DNA from: an uncultured Pelagibacteraceae bacterium
GTDB lineage: Bacteria > Pseudomonadota > Alphaproteobacteria > Pelagibacterales > Pelagibacteraceae
Length of the DNA: 64,000 bases
Assembly (NCBI GenBank): GCA_902587435.1
Contig: CACILF010000002.1
Location: 1 to 64,000 of the forward strand
Direction: 5' to 3'
Both the position numbers and the translations under genes were made by a program. Of the stretch, positions 7,687 through 16,427 are shown in pieces (the stretch's first letter is position 1; each line of letters starts with the position of its first letter). The notes under the pieces are model-generated. The model was not told the origin of the DNA, did not search any database, and saw only the letters and a list, made by a program, of their open reading frames with translations.

Positions 7687-10373
7687 CCAGTATTCTTCAT
7701 GGCTGCAGATATGCCAGCTATAGATGTAATCATTGCATCGTTAAGATACTTCTTATCATTAAATTTAAATTTTTTCTTTGATATTTTGTTCATAACCACG
7801 GCTTGTAGTATGTTTAAAACTTCAGAATAAATGTTTCTAACTAGGACCGTTGTTCTAAATTTTTTTCTTTGATTAATTATTTCTCGTGGAGTTATGTATT
7901 TATTTAATTTTTTAATTATAGCGAACTCTGATCTAAGTTTATCACCCACTTCTCTTAATTTTTTATCTGCAAGACTATTTTCATAAACCTCTGATATTTC
8001 CGGGTCAACTTTTGAAATAACCATATCTAAAATATCCATTGTAGAATTAAAAAATGGCCAATTCTTTTCCATATCTGTAATAATATTTTTGTAATTTTTA
8101 ATTGACGAATATTTTAAAGCATCCCCAGTTCCTAGCCAAGCGGGCAACATTAATCTTATTTGTGTCCAAGCAAATACCCAGGGTATTGCTCTTAAACTTT
8201 GAATGTTGTCTACATTTTTTCTTTTAGAAGGTCGTGATCCTATTGATAATTTTCCAAGAGCTAAGTGTGGTGTAACAGTTTTAAAATATCTTATAAAATC
8301 TGAGTTTTCATTTATATTTTTTCTATAAGCTAAAGTAGAAATTTTTGTCATTTCTTCTATTAATTTTCTCCAACTATTTTTGGGATGCGGAGGTGGGTTT
8401 AGAGTAGCCTGCATTACAGATCCTATGTAGCTACATAAATTATATTTCGCTAAAGGTTCATAGCCATATTTTTGTTGGATCATTTCTCCCTGATCGGTAA
8501 TTCTAATACGACCATACACTGAATTTGGAGGTTGAGATCTCATAGTTGCTTGAATTGGTCCACCACCTCTTCCAGCTGAACCACCTCTGCCATGAAAAAA
8601 AGTAAGTTCTATTTTGTATTTTTTTGCTATGGTTAAAACTTCTTCTTGGAGTTTGTACTGGTGCCAGCTAGCAGATAATTTTCCAGCATCTTTACTTGAA
8701 TCAGAATAACCAATCATAATTTCTTGTTTGTTATTAATTAATTTTCTGTACCAACTTAATGAAAAAAGTTTTTCCATAATGGATTTTGCATTTTTTAAAT
8801 CTTGCAAAGTTTCAAAAAGTGGAACTACTCTTAATTTGCTTTTAATATTTGCTTGCATTTGCATTAAATAAACTTCTAAGATATCTGAAGCTGCTGAAGT
8901 CATTGATATTACATAAGCGCCTAAACATTCTGATGGTTCATCAGCTAAAATTTTAAAAGTTGACCAAACTTCTTTATTTTCTTTATTTTTAAAATTAAAA
9001 TTTTTGAAATTTTTTCTATTTTTCTTCATATCGTTTATTAAATATTTAATTTTTTTATTTTCATCCCAATTTAAATAATTAGATTTATTTTTTTTCTTTA
9101 TATATTCTGCTAGTAGCTGAGAATGTCTTGATGACTCTTGTCTTATGTCTAATTTTGCTAGATTAATGCCAAAACATTTAGCTCGTCTCATTAAATCGAG
9201 CAAATCACCACTTGCGATATTTTCGCTTTGATTTTGCTCTAATGACTCTCGTACAACTCTTAATGGTTTTAAAATTTCCTCTTTAGAAGATAAAAGTTTT
9301 TTTTGATCTAATGGTTTTTTTGCTACTAAATGTCTTTCAATTAATCTATGTGTTTTTCTCATTTCATCTCTTAACGGTCTTAAATAAACTCTATAAGGTT
9401 CAAAAGTTTTTCCGGTGGCTTTTAGAATTTTTTTTGAACATTTTTCCATTGAAAGTCCTCTAATTAGTTTTGTTAATTCTTTCTCATAAAGTTTAGCTGC
9501 TTCCCATCTTGATAAAAGTATTACTTCCTTAGTAATGGCTGCTGTTACATTTGGATTGCCATCTCTATCTCCCCCCATCCAAGATCCAAATTCAATTGGG
9601 TTAAAATTTTTAGGCAAACCCCTGCCCATATGTTTAACGAAAATATCGTTTAATCTTCTATAAACTTTTGGAATTGTTTCCCAAAGACTGTCTTCGATTA
9701 CTGCTAATCCCCACCTTGCTTCCTCAGCAGGAGTTGGCTTAAACCTTTTTAAATCATCAGTATTCCAAATAATTGTAAATTCATCATAAAGTTTTTTATC
9801 TAAAATTTTTAATCGTGATGGTTTGTCCTTCAAAAGATTTCTTTGATCCATTATCTCAGTTATTTTATGGTATTTTTGTATTAAAGTTCTTCTTTTAACT
9901 TCAGTTGGATGAGCGGTAAGAACTATTCCAATATGAAGATTTTTTGCAATATTATAAATTTTTTGGGGTTTAATTTTTTTGTTTTTAAAAAGATTTTCGA
10001 AAATTTCTTCAATAAAAATATTTTTATGTTTGTCTTTCAAGTCAGAATTTTCAAATTCATCTAGTTTTCTAGAGGCATCTATAGACTCACTAAGATTAAT
10101 AAAATTCATAAAATGATTAAATGCTCTTGCTAATTTAAATATTTTAATTGGTTTAAGTCTTTGAATTTCTGAAGTAATTTTATTAAATCTATTTTTGTTA
10201 TTTTTATTTTTAATGTTTGCTTTTGATAGCAATCTTATTCTCTCTACTAAATTGAAAAAACTTTCTCCCTCCTGTTTTTTTATTACTCTCCCTAAAATAT
10301 TTCCTAAGTATCTGACGTCATCTCTTAAAGATTTCGTAGGTATACGTTCGTAATAGAGGTCTCTTTTTATCAT
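7683..10373 (-). CDS. ppc: Phosphoenolpyruvate carboxylase
   Basis: Cytoplasmic anaplerotic enzyme: PEP + bicarbonate gives oxaloacetate + phosphate. The catalytic motif VLTAHPTEVKRRT puts the essential His at about residue 155. GGDRDGNP is at 267-274, the motifs IGYSDSSKDAGK and FFHGRGGSAGRGGGP lie in the second half, and the protein ends in MKNTG, the typical C-terminal Gly. Length 896 residues is normal. It is the last gene of the mcl-mtkA-mtkB-ppc run, 25 bases after mtkB. The same four activities are grouped in serine-cycle methylotrophs, where PEPC fixes the CO2 that makes oxaloacetate and then malate. Confidence 0.97.
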   Translation of the reverse strand: MIKRDLYYERIPTKSLRDDVRYLGNILGRVIKKQEGESFFNLVERIRLLSKANIKNKNNKNRFNKITSEIQRLKPIKIFKLARAFNHFMNFINLSESIDASRKLDEFENSDLKDKHKNIFIEEIFENLFKNKKIKPQKIYNIAKNLHIGIVLTAHPTEVKRRTLIQKYHKITEIMDQRNLLKDKPSRLKILDKKLYDEFTIIWNTDDLKRFKPTPAEEARWGLAVIEDSLWETIPKVYRRLNDIFVKHMGRGLPKNFNPIEFGSWMGGDRDGNPNVTAAITKEVILLSRWEAAKLYEKELTKLIRGLSMEKCSKKILKATGKTFEPYRVYLRPLRDEMRKTHRLIERHLVAKKPLDQKKLLSSKEEILKPLRVVRESLEQNQSENIASGDLLDLMRRAKCFGINLAKLDIRQESSRHSQLLAEYIKKKNKSNYLNWDENKKIKYLINDMKKNRKNFKNFNFKNKENKEVWSTFKILADEPSECLGAYVISMTSAASDILEVYLMQMQANIKSKLRVVPLFETLQDLKNAKSIMEKLFSLSWYRKLINNKQEIMIGYSDSSKDAGKLSASWHQYKLQEEVLTIAKKYKIELTFFHGRGGSAGRGGGPIQATMRSQPPNSVYGRIRITDQGEMIQQKYGYEPLAKYNLCSYIGSVMQATLNPPPHPKNSWRKLIEEMTKISTLAYRKNINENSDFIRYFKTVTPHLALGKLSIGSRPSKRKNVDNIQSLRAIPWVFAWTQIRLMLPAWLGTGDALKYSSIKNYKNIITDMEKNWPFFNSTMDILDMVISKVDPEISEVYENSLADKKLREVGDKLRSEFAIIKKLNKYITPREIINQRKKFRTTVLVRNIYSEVLNILQAVVMNKISKKKFKFNDKKYLNDAMITSIAGISAAMKNTG

Positions 10374-10398
10374 TTGGTATAAACTATTTGTTTATATT

Positions 10399-11289
10399 TT
10401 AAATTTTACTATTTAAAGCTGACTTTACAGTTTCACCCATAACAGATGGGTTTTTAGAAATAATAACTCCGCATTCTTTTAAAAGCTCAACTTTCTCAAC
10501 TGCACTTTCGCCATAAGCTGATACTATCGCGCCTGCATGACCCATTACTCTTCCCTTTGGTGCTGTCAATCCTGCTATATAAGCTATAACTGGTTTTTTC
10601 ATATTTTCTTTTGCAAATTTTCCTGCAGCTACTTCTTGTGGTCCTCCTATTTCACCAATCATTAATACTGCTTCAGTTTCATCGTCTTCCTCAAATTTTT
10701 CTAAAATATCTTTAAATGAGCTTCCATTAATTGGATCGCCTCCAATACCTACACTTGTAGAAACACCAATGTTTAAATTTTTTAATTGTTGTGCTGCCTC
10801 ATATCCTAATGTGCCAGACCTTCCGATTATTCCAATTTTTCCTTCTTTATATATATGTCCTGGCATAATACCTAACATTGCTTTTCCAGGACTAATCACT
10901 CCAGCACAATTAGGTCCTACTAAAGTCATTTTTTCAGTTCTCGAATATCTTCTCATATAACGTTTGATTTTGATCATATCGTGAGAAGGTATTCCGTCTA
11001 CTATTGCAACACACGTTTTAATTCCAGCATCAGCAGCTTCCATCGCTGAATCTGCTGCAAAAGCTGGTGGAACAAATAATATTGATGCTGATGCACCTGT
11101 ATTTTTGACCGCTTCTTTAACTGTATTAAATACAGGAAGGTTAAGATGTTTCATTCCACCTTTTCCTGGCGTAACTCCTCCAACTACATTAGTGCCATAC
11201 TTAATCATTTCTTCTGCATGGAAACTTCCCATTTTTCCAGTGAAACCTTGTACTATTATTTTTGTTTTTTTATCTATTAATACAGACAT
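10399..11289 (-). CDS. mtkB: Malate-CoA ligase (malate thiokinase) alpha-type subunit
   Basis: CoA-binding, phosphohistidine-bearing subunit of an ADP-forming acyl-CoA ligase of the succinyl-CoA synthetase family. The CoA-binding start (KIIVQGFTGKMGSFHAEEM), GPNCAGVISPG, GGDPINGSSF and the active-site His motif MGHAGA near residue 248 are intact. 296 residues. The segment IKIKRYMRRYSRTEKM and the neighbours (mtkA, mcl, ppc) point to malate rather than succinate as substrate: malate + CoA + ATP gives malyl-CoA. It begins 2 bases after mtkA. The alternative is sucD; the context argues against it because no 2-oxoglutarate dehydrogenase genes are near. Confidence 0.8.
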   Translation of the reverse strand: MSVLIDKKTKIIVQGFTGKMGSFHAEEMIKYGTNVVGGVTPGKGGMKHLNLPVFNTVKEAVKNTGASASILFVPPAFAADSAMEAADAGIKTCVAIVDGIPSHDMIKIKRYMRRYSRTEKMTLVGPNCAGVISPGKAMLGIMPGHIYKEGKIGIIGRSGTLGYEAAQQLKNLNIGVSTSVGIGGDPINGSSFKDILEKFEEDDETEAVLMIGEIGGPQEVAAGKFAKENMKKPVIAYIAGLTAPKGRVMGHAGAIVSAYGESAVEKVELLKECGVIISKNPSVMGETVKSALNSKI

Positions 11290-11291
11290 TT

Positions 11292-12455
11292 TTAATTACC
11301 CAATGCTTTAACAGCCTTATTCGCAGCATCCTCTAGTGTGTTTGCTTCAATGTATTTTATTTTACTTTCTTTTAATATTTTGTTTCCTTTTTCAACATTT
11401 GTTCCAGCCAATCTTATTACTATTGGAACTTTAATTTCTATTTTCTCTAGTGCTTGAACTATACCTTCTGCAACCCAATCACATCTATTTATACCTGCAA
11501 AAATATTCACAAGTATAACTTTCACTTTCTCATCCATGGAAATTAATTTAAAAGCTTTGACTATTTTTTCAGGTGTAGCTCCGCCACCAACATCTAAGAA
11601 ATTTGCCGGTTCTCCACCTGCCAATTTAATCATATCCATTGAGGCCATAGCTAAACCTGCACCATTAATTATATTCCCAATATTTCCATCTAGGCTAACG
11701 TAATTAAGACCTCTATCAGATGCATATACTTCATTAGGGTTTTCTTGAGTTTTATCCCTTAATTCGGAAACTTGATTTCTTCTAAACAATGCATTGTTAT
11801 CAAAACTCATTTTACAATCTAAAGCTAATATTTGATCTTGATTTGATATTACTAATGGATTTACTTCAACCATAGTTGCATCTAACTCACTAAATGCTCT
11901 ATAACATCCAATAATAGTATCTGCAGCTCTTGCTATTAAATTAGGTTCAATTTTTAGTCCAAATGCTATTTCTCTAGCTTGGAACTTTTGCATTCCAACA
12001 GCTACTTCAATTTTAGATCTAATTATAGTTTCGGGTTTCTTTTTAGAAATTTCTTCAACACTCATTCCTCCTTCTGTAGATGCTACAACCATTATACTTT
12101 CTGAGCTTCGATCAAAAACTAAGCCCAGATATAATTCTTTTTTAATATCTGTTGCTTCTTCAATATAAACTCTATTAGTTATTTTACCTTCAGGACCAGT
12201 TTGGTTTGTGATTAATTTTTTTCCAAGGAGTTTATCAGCTGCCTGTGCAACTTCTAAAGAGCTATTACAAATAATTATTCCACCTGCTTTCCCTCTAGCT
12301 CCAGAATGAACTTGTGCTTTTACTACCCACTTAGATCCACCTAGCTCTCTAGCTTTATTCTCAGCATTTTCAGGACTGTAAGCAATTCCACCTCTAGGTA
12401 TTGTAACGCCAAAGCCTGAAAGTATTTTTTTTGCCTGATACTCGTGAATATCCAT
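11292..12455 (-). CDS. mtkA: Malate-CoA ligase (malate thiokinase) beta-type subunit
   Basis: ATP-grasp subunit partnering the gene at 10399-11289. It starts with the family signature MDIHEYQAKKIL, carries the ATP-grasp loop HSGARGKAGG, and has the C-terminal ligand-binding stretch GGEPANFLDVGGGATPEK and VNIFAGINRCDWVAEG. 387 residues, close to MtkA and SucC lengths. The ARGKAGGI and RCDWVAEG variants resemble malate thiokinase as I recall it, but the substrate call leans mainly on context: mcl stops 1 base upstream and ppc is downstream. The enzyme could run in either direction: malate activation in a serine cycle, or ATP recovery from malyl-CoA. Confidence 0.8.
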   Translation of the reverse strand: MDIHEYQAKKILSGFGVTIPRGGIAYSPENAENKARELGGSKWVVKAQVHSGARGKAGGIIICNSSLEVAQAADKLLGKKLITNQTGPEGKITNRVYIEEATDIKKELYLGLVFDRSSESIMVVASTEGGMSVEEISKKKPETIIRSKIEVAVGMQKFQAREIAFGLKIEPNLIARAADTIIGCYRAFSELDATMVEVNPLVISNQDQILALDCKMSFDNNALFRRNQVSELRDKTQENPNEVYASDRGLNYVSLDGNIGNIINGAGLAMASMDMIKLAGGEPANFLDVGGGATPEKIVKAFKLISMDEKVKVILVNIFAGINRCDWVAEGIVQALEKIEIKVPIVIRLAGTNVEKGNKILKESKIKYIEANTLEDAANKAVKALGN

Positions 12456-12456
12456 A

Positions 12457-13395
12457 TTACTTTCCTTGAATAAGTTTATTTATATTTACAACATTTTCAG
12501 CCATACGTGCTGACGCGGCATCTATCATTCTCCCATCTAGTTGCGCAGCACCTTTACCTTCTTTCGCAGCCTTTTCTAATTCTTCAAGTATCCTTTTTGC
12601 TTTTGTTACTTCAATTTCTGGGGGAGAAAAAACTTTATTTGCTAAATCAATCTGAGATGGATGAATTGCCCATTTACCTTCAATACCTATTGCAGCTGCT
12701 CTTTTAGCTGATGCAATATATGCATCGGGATCATTAAAATCTCCAAACGGTCCATCAATAGCTCTTAATCCATATGCTCTGCAGGTCATAACTAATTGTG
12801 ACAAACCATGATGCCATTGATCTCCAGGATAGTCAGGATTTAATCCTCCTATCACTACTGTTCTTGCTCTTAAACTCGCTGCGTAATCTGCAACTCCAAA
12901 ATGAAGTGCTTCTAATCTTTCACTAGATTTCGCAATTTCTTTTATATTAGACATTCCTAATGCTGTTTCTATTAAACATTCAATTCCAATTTTATTTTTA
13001 ATTTTTTTATTAGTTTCAATTTGTGTTAATAAACAATCAACCATATATACGTCACTTGCTGTTCCAGCTTTTGGAACAAGTATTGTGTCAATCCTATCAC
13101 CAGCTTGTTCCACAATTTCAACTAAGTCACTATACATATAATGGGTATCTAAACTATTTATTCTTACTGAAATTGTTTTTCCTTTCTCTCTCCAATTCAT
13201 TTCATTAAGCGCTTTTATAATATTTGCTCTAGCTGGAATTTTATCATTTGGTGAAACCGCATCCTCAAGATCTAAAAATATATAATCTGCATTAGAGTTT
13301 AGCGCTTTTTCAAACATTTTAGGTGATGAGCCAGGAACAGCTAACTCACTCCTGTGTAACCTAGATTTTGCAGGCTTATAGTATTGATGACTCAT
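12457..13395 (-). CDS. mcl: Malyl-CoA lyase (CitE-like)
   Basis: Cytoplasmic HpcH/HpaI-CitE family lyase: malyl-CoA to and from acetyl-CoA + glyoxylate. Family motifs are AVPGSSPKMFEKA at the start, YIFLDLEDAV with the metal-binding acidic residues, TISVRIN with the CoA-contacting Arg, IGIECLIETALG, HFGVADYAASLRART and IDGPFGDFNDPDAY. The last two are typical of malyl-CoA lyases rather than citrate lyase beta. 312 residues, slightly short but complete. It is the first gene of the mcl-mtkA-mtkB-ppc run and faces the SoxB-like gene across a 137-base divergent region holding a large inverted repeat. Confidence 0.88.
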   Translation of the reverse strand: MSHQYYKPAKSRLHRSELAVPGSSPKMFEKALNSNADYIFLDLEDAVSPNDKIPARANIIKALNEMNWREKGKTISVRINSLDTHYMYSDLVEIVEQAGDRIDTILVPKAGTASDVYMVDCLLTQIETNKKIKNKIGIECLIETALGMSNIKEIAKSSERLEALHFGVADYAASLRARTVVIGGLNPDYPGDQWHHGLSQLVMTCRAYGLRAIDGPFGDFNDPDAYIASAKRAAAIGIEGKWAIHPSQIDLANKVFSPPEIEVTKAKRILEELEKAAKEGKGAAQLDGRMIDAASARMAENVVNINKLIQGK

Positions 13396-13401
13396 ATAAA
13401 T

Positions 13402-13439
13402 ATTATAGTTTTTTAGATAAATTCTAAAAATACTATAAT
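13402..13439. repeat. Inverted repeat in the mcl / SoxB-like divergent region
   Basis: Arms ATTATAGT-TTTTTAGA (13402-13417) and TCTAAAAA-T-ACTATAAT (13423-13439) pair over 16 bp with one bulged base and a 5-base loop. It lies 7 bases upstream of the mcl start codon, inside the 137-base region between divergent operons. It could be an operator for a dimeric regulator or a hairpin in the 5' leader of mcl. Being entirely A/T-rich, it may be partly compositional. Confidence 0.5.
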
Positions 13440-13532
13440 TAAGGTATTCTTTTTATATATAGTTTTTATTAGTAAAAAATAAGCTTAAAAACGATTATTG
13501 GTTTTGTTACTGATTCATATTAGTAGAAAAAT

Positions 13533-14861
13533 ATGTCAAATTTACCAACAAAAGCAAAAGTTGTGATAATTGGGGGTGGTATTCACGGTTTAAGTACTGC
13601 TTGGAAACTTTCGGAAAAATATAAAAACCCAAACGATATTATAGTTTTAGAAAAAAAAGATACAGCAGCTGGAGCAAGCGGAATAGCATGTGGAGTTGTT
13701 AGAAATAATTATTTCCAACCTGCAATGAGAGAGTTAATGGCTCATTCAGTTTCAGTTTGGGAAAGTGATCCAAAAGCATTTAAATATAATCCAGTTGGCT
13801 ATATGCAAATTTCACCTGAAGTAATGCATAATGATGTTGCAAGTATATATGAACAACAAAAAGCTATTGGTTATGATTCTACATTTATCGAAGGTGAAAA
13901 AGATTGCATGAAATACATGAAGGGAATGTTTGATGATTGGCAAGCACAAGGAATAACTTCTGTTCTTCATGAAAAAAAAGGTGGATACGCATTTAATAAA
14001 GATTCAATTAAAGCAATAGAAAGTAAAGCTAATGCTAATGGTGTTAATGTACATAAAGGAGTTAAAGTTACAGGATTCAAAAGAGGAAGCAATAGTAATG
14101 CAATAACAGGAGTGGTAACTGATAAAGGAACTATTGACTGCGAACAAGTGGTTATAGGAGCTGGTCCTTGGGTGAGAGATTTTTGGAATATGTTAGAGCT
14201 ACCAAAAACAACCGATGTAAAAAGTAAAGATGGAAAAATACATACAGTAGATATGTGGACATACTGGTTTTTACAAGAGGGTGTTTTGGGAGTTGATGCT
14301 GACTACTTAAGAACTAATGATGGAAAACAGCCTCCTGTAATTCATGTTGATACAGATGCACCACTACATTCAGATAAAGACGGAAAATTAATTACAGATA
14401 AATTATGGGGAATATATTACAAGCCAGATATTGAAGGTTTAGGAGTTCAAGGTGGAACTTCACCATACATAGTTCAAAAACATTTTGATAAAGTTAATGT
14501 GGATCCTTACGGAATAGAGTCACCTGAGTTTCAGACAACAGATGAATTTTCAGATATGTGGACTTCAGCATTAGCTCATTGTCAAAAACGTTTTGTTGGT
14601 AAATCAAATTTATATAGAAAAGGTCCATCAGGCGGATTGGGTTGTTTAACACCAGACTCTTTTCCTATCTTTGATAGATTTTGTGAAAATGTTTACATGA
14701 TAGCTGATGCAAACCATGGTTATAAAATGTTAGGTGTTGGTCATTTAGTTGCGCAAGAAATTTTAGGCCAAGAAAGCGAATTGTTGAAACCATTTAGATT
14801 CAACCGATACGCGAAGGGTGAGCTACACCCCACTTCGAACAGTCCATTTCCATGGAGCTAA
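13533..14861 (+). CDS. SoxB/MgdA-like FAD-dependent amine oxidoreductase
   Basis: Flavoprotein of the DAO/sarcosine oxidase beta family, 442 residues. The FAD-binding Rossmann motif VVIIGGGIHGLSTAWKL is at about residues 10-26, and the C-terminal FAD-contacting stretch is MIADANHGYKMLGVGH. Relatives oxidise secondary amines such as sarcosine, dimethylglycine or N-methylglutamate and release formaldehyde or methylene-tetrahydrofolate. The usual partner subunits (SoxA, SoxD, SoxG or MgdBCD) are not next to it, so it is either a stand-alone oxidase or dehydrogenase or works with subunits elsewhere. It heads a plus-strand run with a glutamine-synthetase-like gene and glxBCD, 71 bases upstream of the former, which suggests a role with N-methylglutamate or a similar amine. 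Confidence 0.82.
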   Translation: MSNLPTKAKVVIIGGGIHGLSTAWKLSEKYKNPNDIIVLEKKDTAAGASGIACGVVRNNYFQPAMRELMAHSVSVWESDPKAFKYNPVGYMQISPEVMHNDVASIYEQQKAIGYDSTFIEGEKDCMKYMKGMFDDWQAQGITSVLHEKKGGYAFNKDSIKAIESKANANGVNVHKGVKVTGFKRGSNSNAITGVVTDKGTIDCEQVVIGAGPWVRDFWNMLELPKTTDVKSKDGKIHTVDMWTYWFLQEGVLGVDADYLRTNDGKQPPVIHVDTDAPLHSDKDGKLITDKLWGIYYKPDIEGLGVQGGTSPYIVQKHFDKVNVDPYGIESPEFQTTDEFSDMWTSALAHCQKRFVGKSNLYRKGPSGGLGCLTPDSFPIFDRFCENVYMIADANHGYKMLGVGHLVAQEILGQESELLKPFRFNRYAKGELHPTSNSPFPWS

Positions 14862-14932
14862 ACTTACTGTGTGGACACATATTAAAATATCAGCTAACTT
14901 TTATTTTATAAAAAATTCTTTGGAGGGAAAAA

Positions 14933-16402
14933 ATGACTGATCTAGAAAAGCACGTAAATCAACCCGGTAGAGCGAAACTTGTTAAGAGAGTTAGAGAAAA
15001 AATTAATGAATTAGGAATAACTTATATTTATTATCAATTCATTTCTGTAACAGGGCGTGTTGTTGGTAAGGGAATTCCCGCAGATCATTGGGAAAGAACT
15101 GCGGAAAAAGGTTTTCAATTAGTATACGGATCCACTGCTAACTTATTTGTAGACAGACACAAAAACTATATTGGTTACGGCCCTGAAGCTATGGAACTTG
15201 TTGGAATACCTGACCCCGAAACTTTTTGTCAATTACCTTGGGATAAAAGAATTGGAAGAGTTTTTGTTACATGTTTTAGAAATAGAGAAGAAAGACAAAA
15301 TCCAGGTGGTCATTTAACTTCTGATTGTAGAGGTAACTTGAAAATTTTTATGGATGAGTTTCAGAAAAAACATGGGTTAGAATTAAGAGTTGGAACAGAG
15401 CCTGAAATGATGTGGTTGACAAAAAATCCTGACGGAACCCCTACTGGCGCAGGTTTTTCTAAACCTTACTGTTATCATATTGATCAATTTGAATCATTGA
15501 GGCCTGTGTTTATGAAAGTAATTGAATACGCTTCAGCCATGGGTTTAGATATGATCCAAGGAGACCATGAAGATGCGCCAGGACAATTAGAATTAAACTG
15601 GACATACGATAATGTTTTAAGAAACGCTGATAGACTTTCTACTTATAGACAAATTTGTGCTCAAGTAGCAAGAGAACATAATTTAATAGCATGCTTTATG
15701 ACAAAACCATTTATGGGTGTGTCTGCAAGCGGCTGTCATACTAACATGTCTTTATGGAAAGGTGGAAAAGTTGTAACGAACAAATTAGGTAATAAAAAAT
15801 TACCTGGAGTAGAGGAAGTATTTGGTTATGTACAAGGAGGTACAAATACTTTTATGCCTGATACTAAAGATATGCAAATGCCAGGCAAGATTGGTTTGCA
15901 ATCGATTGCCGGAATAATGGAACACTTGCCTGCTTTAACTGCTTTAGGGTCTTCAACAGTTAATTCTTACAGAAGACTTTGGGATCAAGGTTTCTGGGCT
16001 CCAGTTTATGCTGATTGGGGATACCAAAATAGAACATGTGGTTTAAGAGTTTCAGCTCCAGGAAGATTTGAGTATAGATCAGTAGATTCTATGCACAATC
16101 CTTATTTATTAGGTGCAGCTTTATTAAAAGCCTGTGACCACGGTATTTCAAAAAATTTAAAACCATCTAAGCCAGAGTCTAGAAGCATGTATGAAGCCAA
16201 AAAAGCTGGTAAAGATGTTAAGAAACTTCCATTAAGTTTAGGTGAAGCTTTAGATAGATTGTCAGAGGATGAAGTTATTAAATCTGCAATGCCAGATGAA
16301 ATGTATAAAGTTTTTCATTGGTACAAAAATGATGAATGGGAAAAATTCTTAGGTGCGACAACTCAATGGGATCTGGATACATATTTGGATTGTCTTCCAT
16401 AG
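14933..16402 (+). CDS. Glutamine-synthetase-family enzyme (GS-III-like, glx cluster)
   Basis: 489-residue ATP-dependent amide or gamma-glutamyl ligase of the glutamine synthetase fold. Visible motifs are the metal-binding segment GTEPEMMW, GDHEDAPGQLELNW, SGCHTNMSLW (nucleotide/metal His) and the C-terminal PGRFEYRSVDSMHNPYL, with Arg and Glu of the active site. A strong Shine-Dalgarno (GGAGGG, 14922-14927) fixes the start. It lies directly before glxBCD, as GlnT or gamma-glutamylmethylamide synthetase does in relatives. The sequence is distinct from the shorter paralogue at 22063. Whether it adds ammonia or an alkylamine to glutamate cannot be told. Confidence 0.85.
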   Translation: MTDLEKHVNQPGRAKLVKRVREKINELGITYIYYQFISVTGRVVGKGIPADHWERTAEKGFQLVYGSTANLFVDRHKNYIGYGPEAMELVGIPDPETFCQLPWDKRIGRVFVTCFRNREERQNPGGHLTSDCRGNLKIFMDEFQKKHGLELRVGTEPEMMWLTKNPDGTPTGAGFSKPYCYHIDQFESLRPVFMKVIEYASAMGLDMIQGDHEDAPGQLELNWTYDNVLRNADRLSTYRQICAQVAREHNLIACFMTKPFMGVSASGCHTNMSLWKGGKVVTNKLGNKKLPGVEEVFGYVQGGTNTFMPDTKDMQMPGKIGLQSIAGIMEHLPALTALGSSTVNSYRRLWDQGFWAPVYADWGYQNRTCGLRVSAPGRFEYRSVDSMHNPYLLGAALLKACDHGISKNLKPSKPESRSMYEAKKAGKDVKKLPLSLGEALDRLSEDEVIKSAMPDEMYKVFHWYKNDEWEKFLGATTQWDLDTYLDCLP

Positions 16403-16427
16403 TAGTTTAAGTAAAAAAGGAAAAATT

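Noticed and set aside
10399..12455. sucCD (succinyl-CoA synthetase)
   Set aside because: The fold is the same, but the genes sit between malyl-CoA lyase and PEPC with no 2-oxoglutarate dehydrogenase genes, which favours malate-CoA ligase. Kept as the stated alternative.
16353..16427. Upstream start for GlxB
   Set aside because: It would place 25 residues before the catalytic Cys and overlap the preceding gene; ATG 16428 exposes Cys2.
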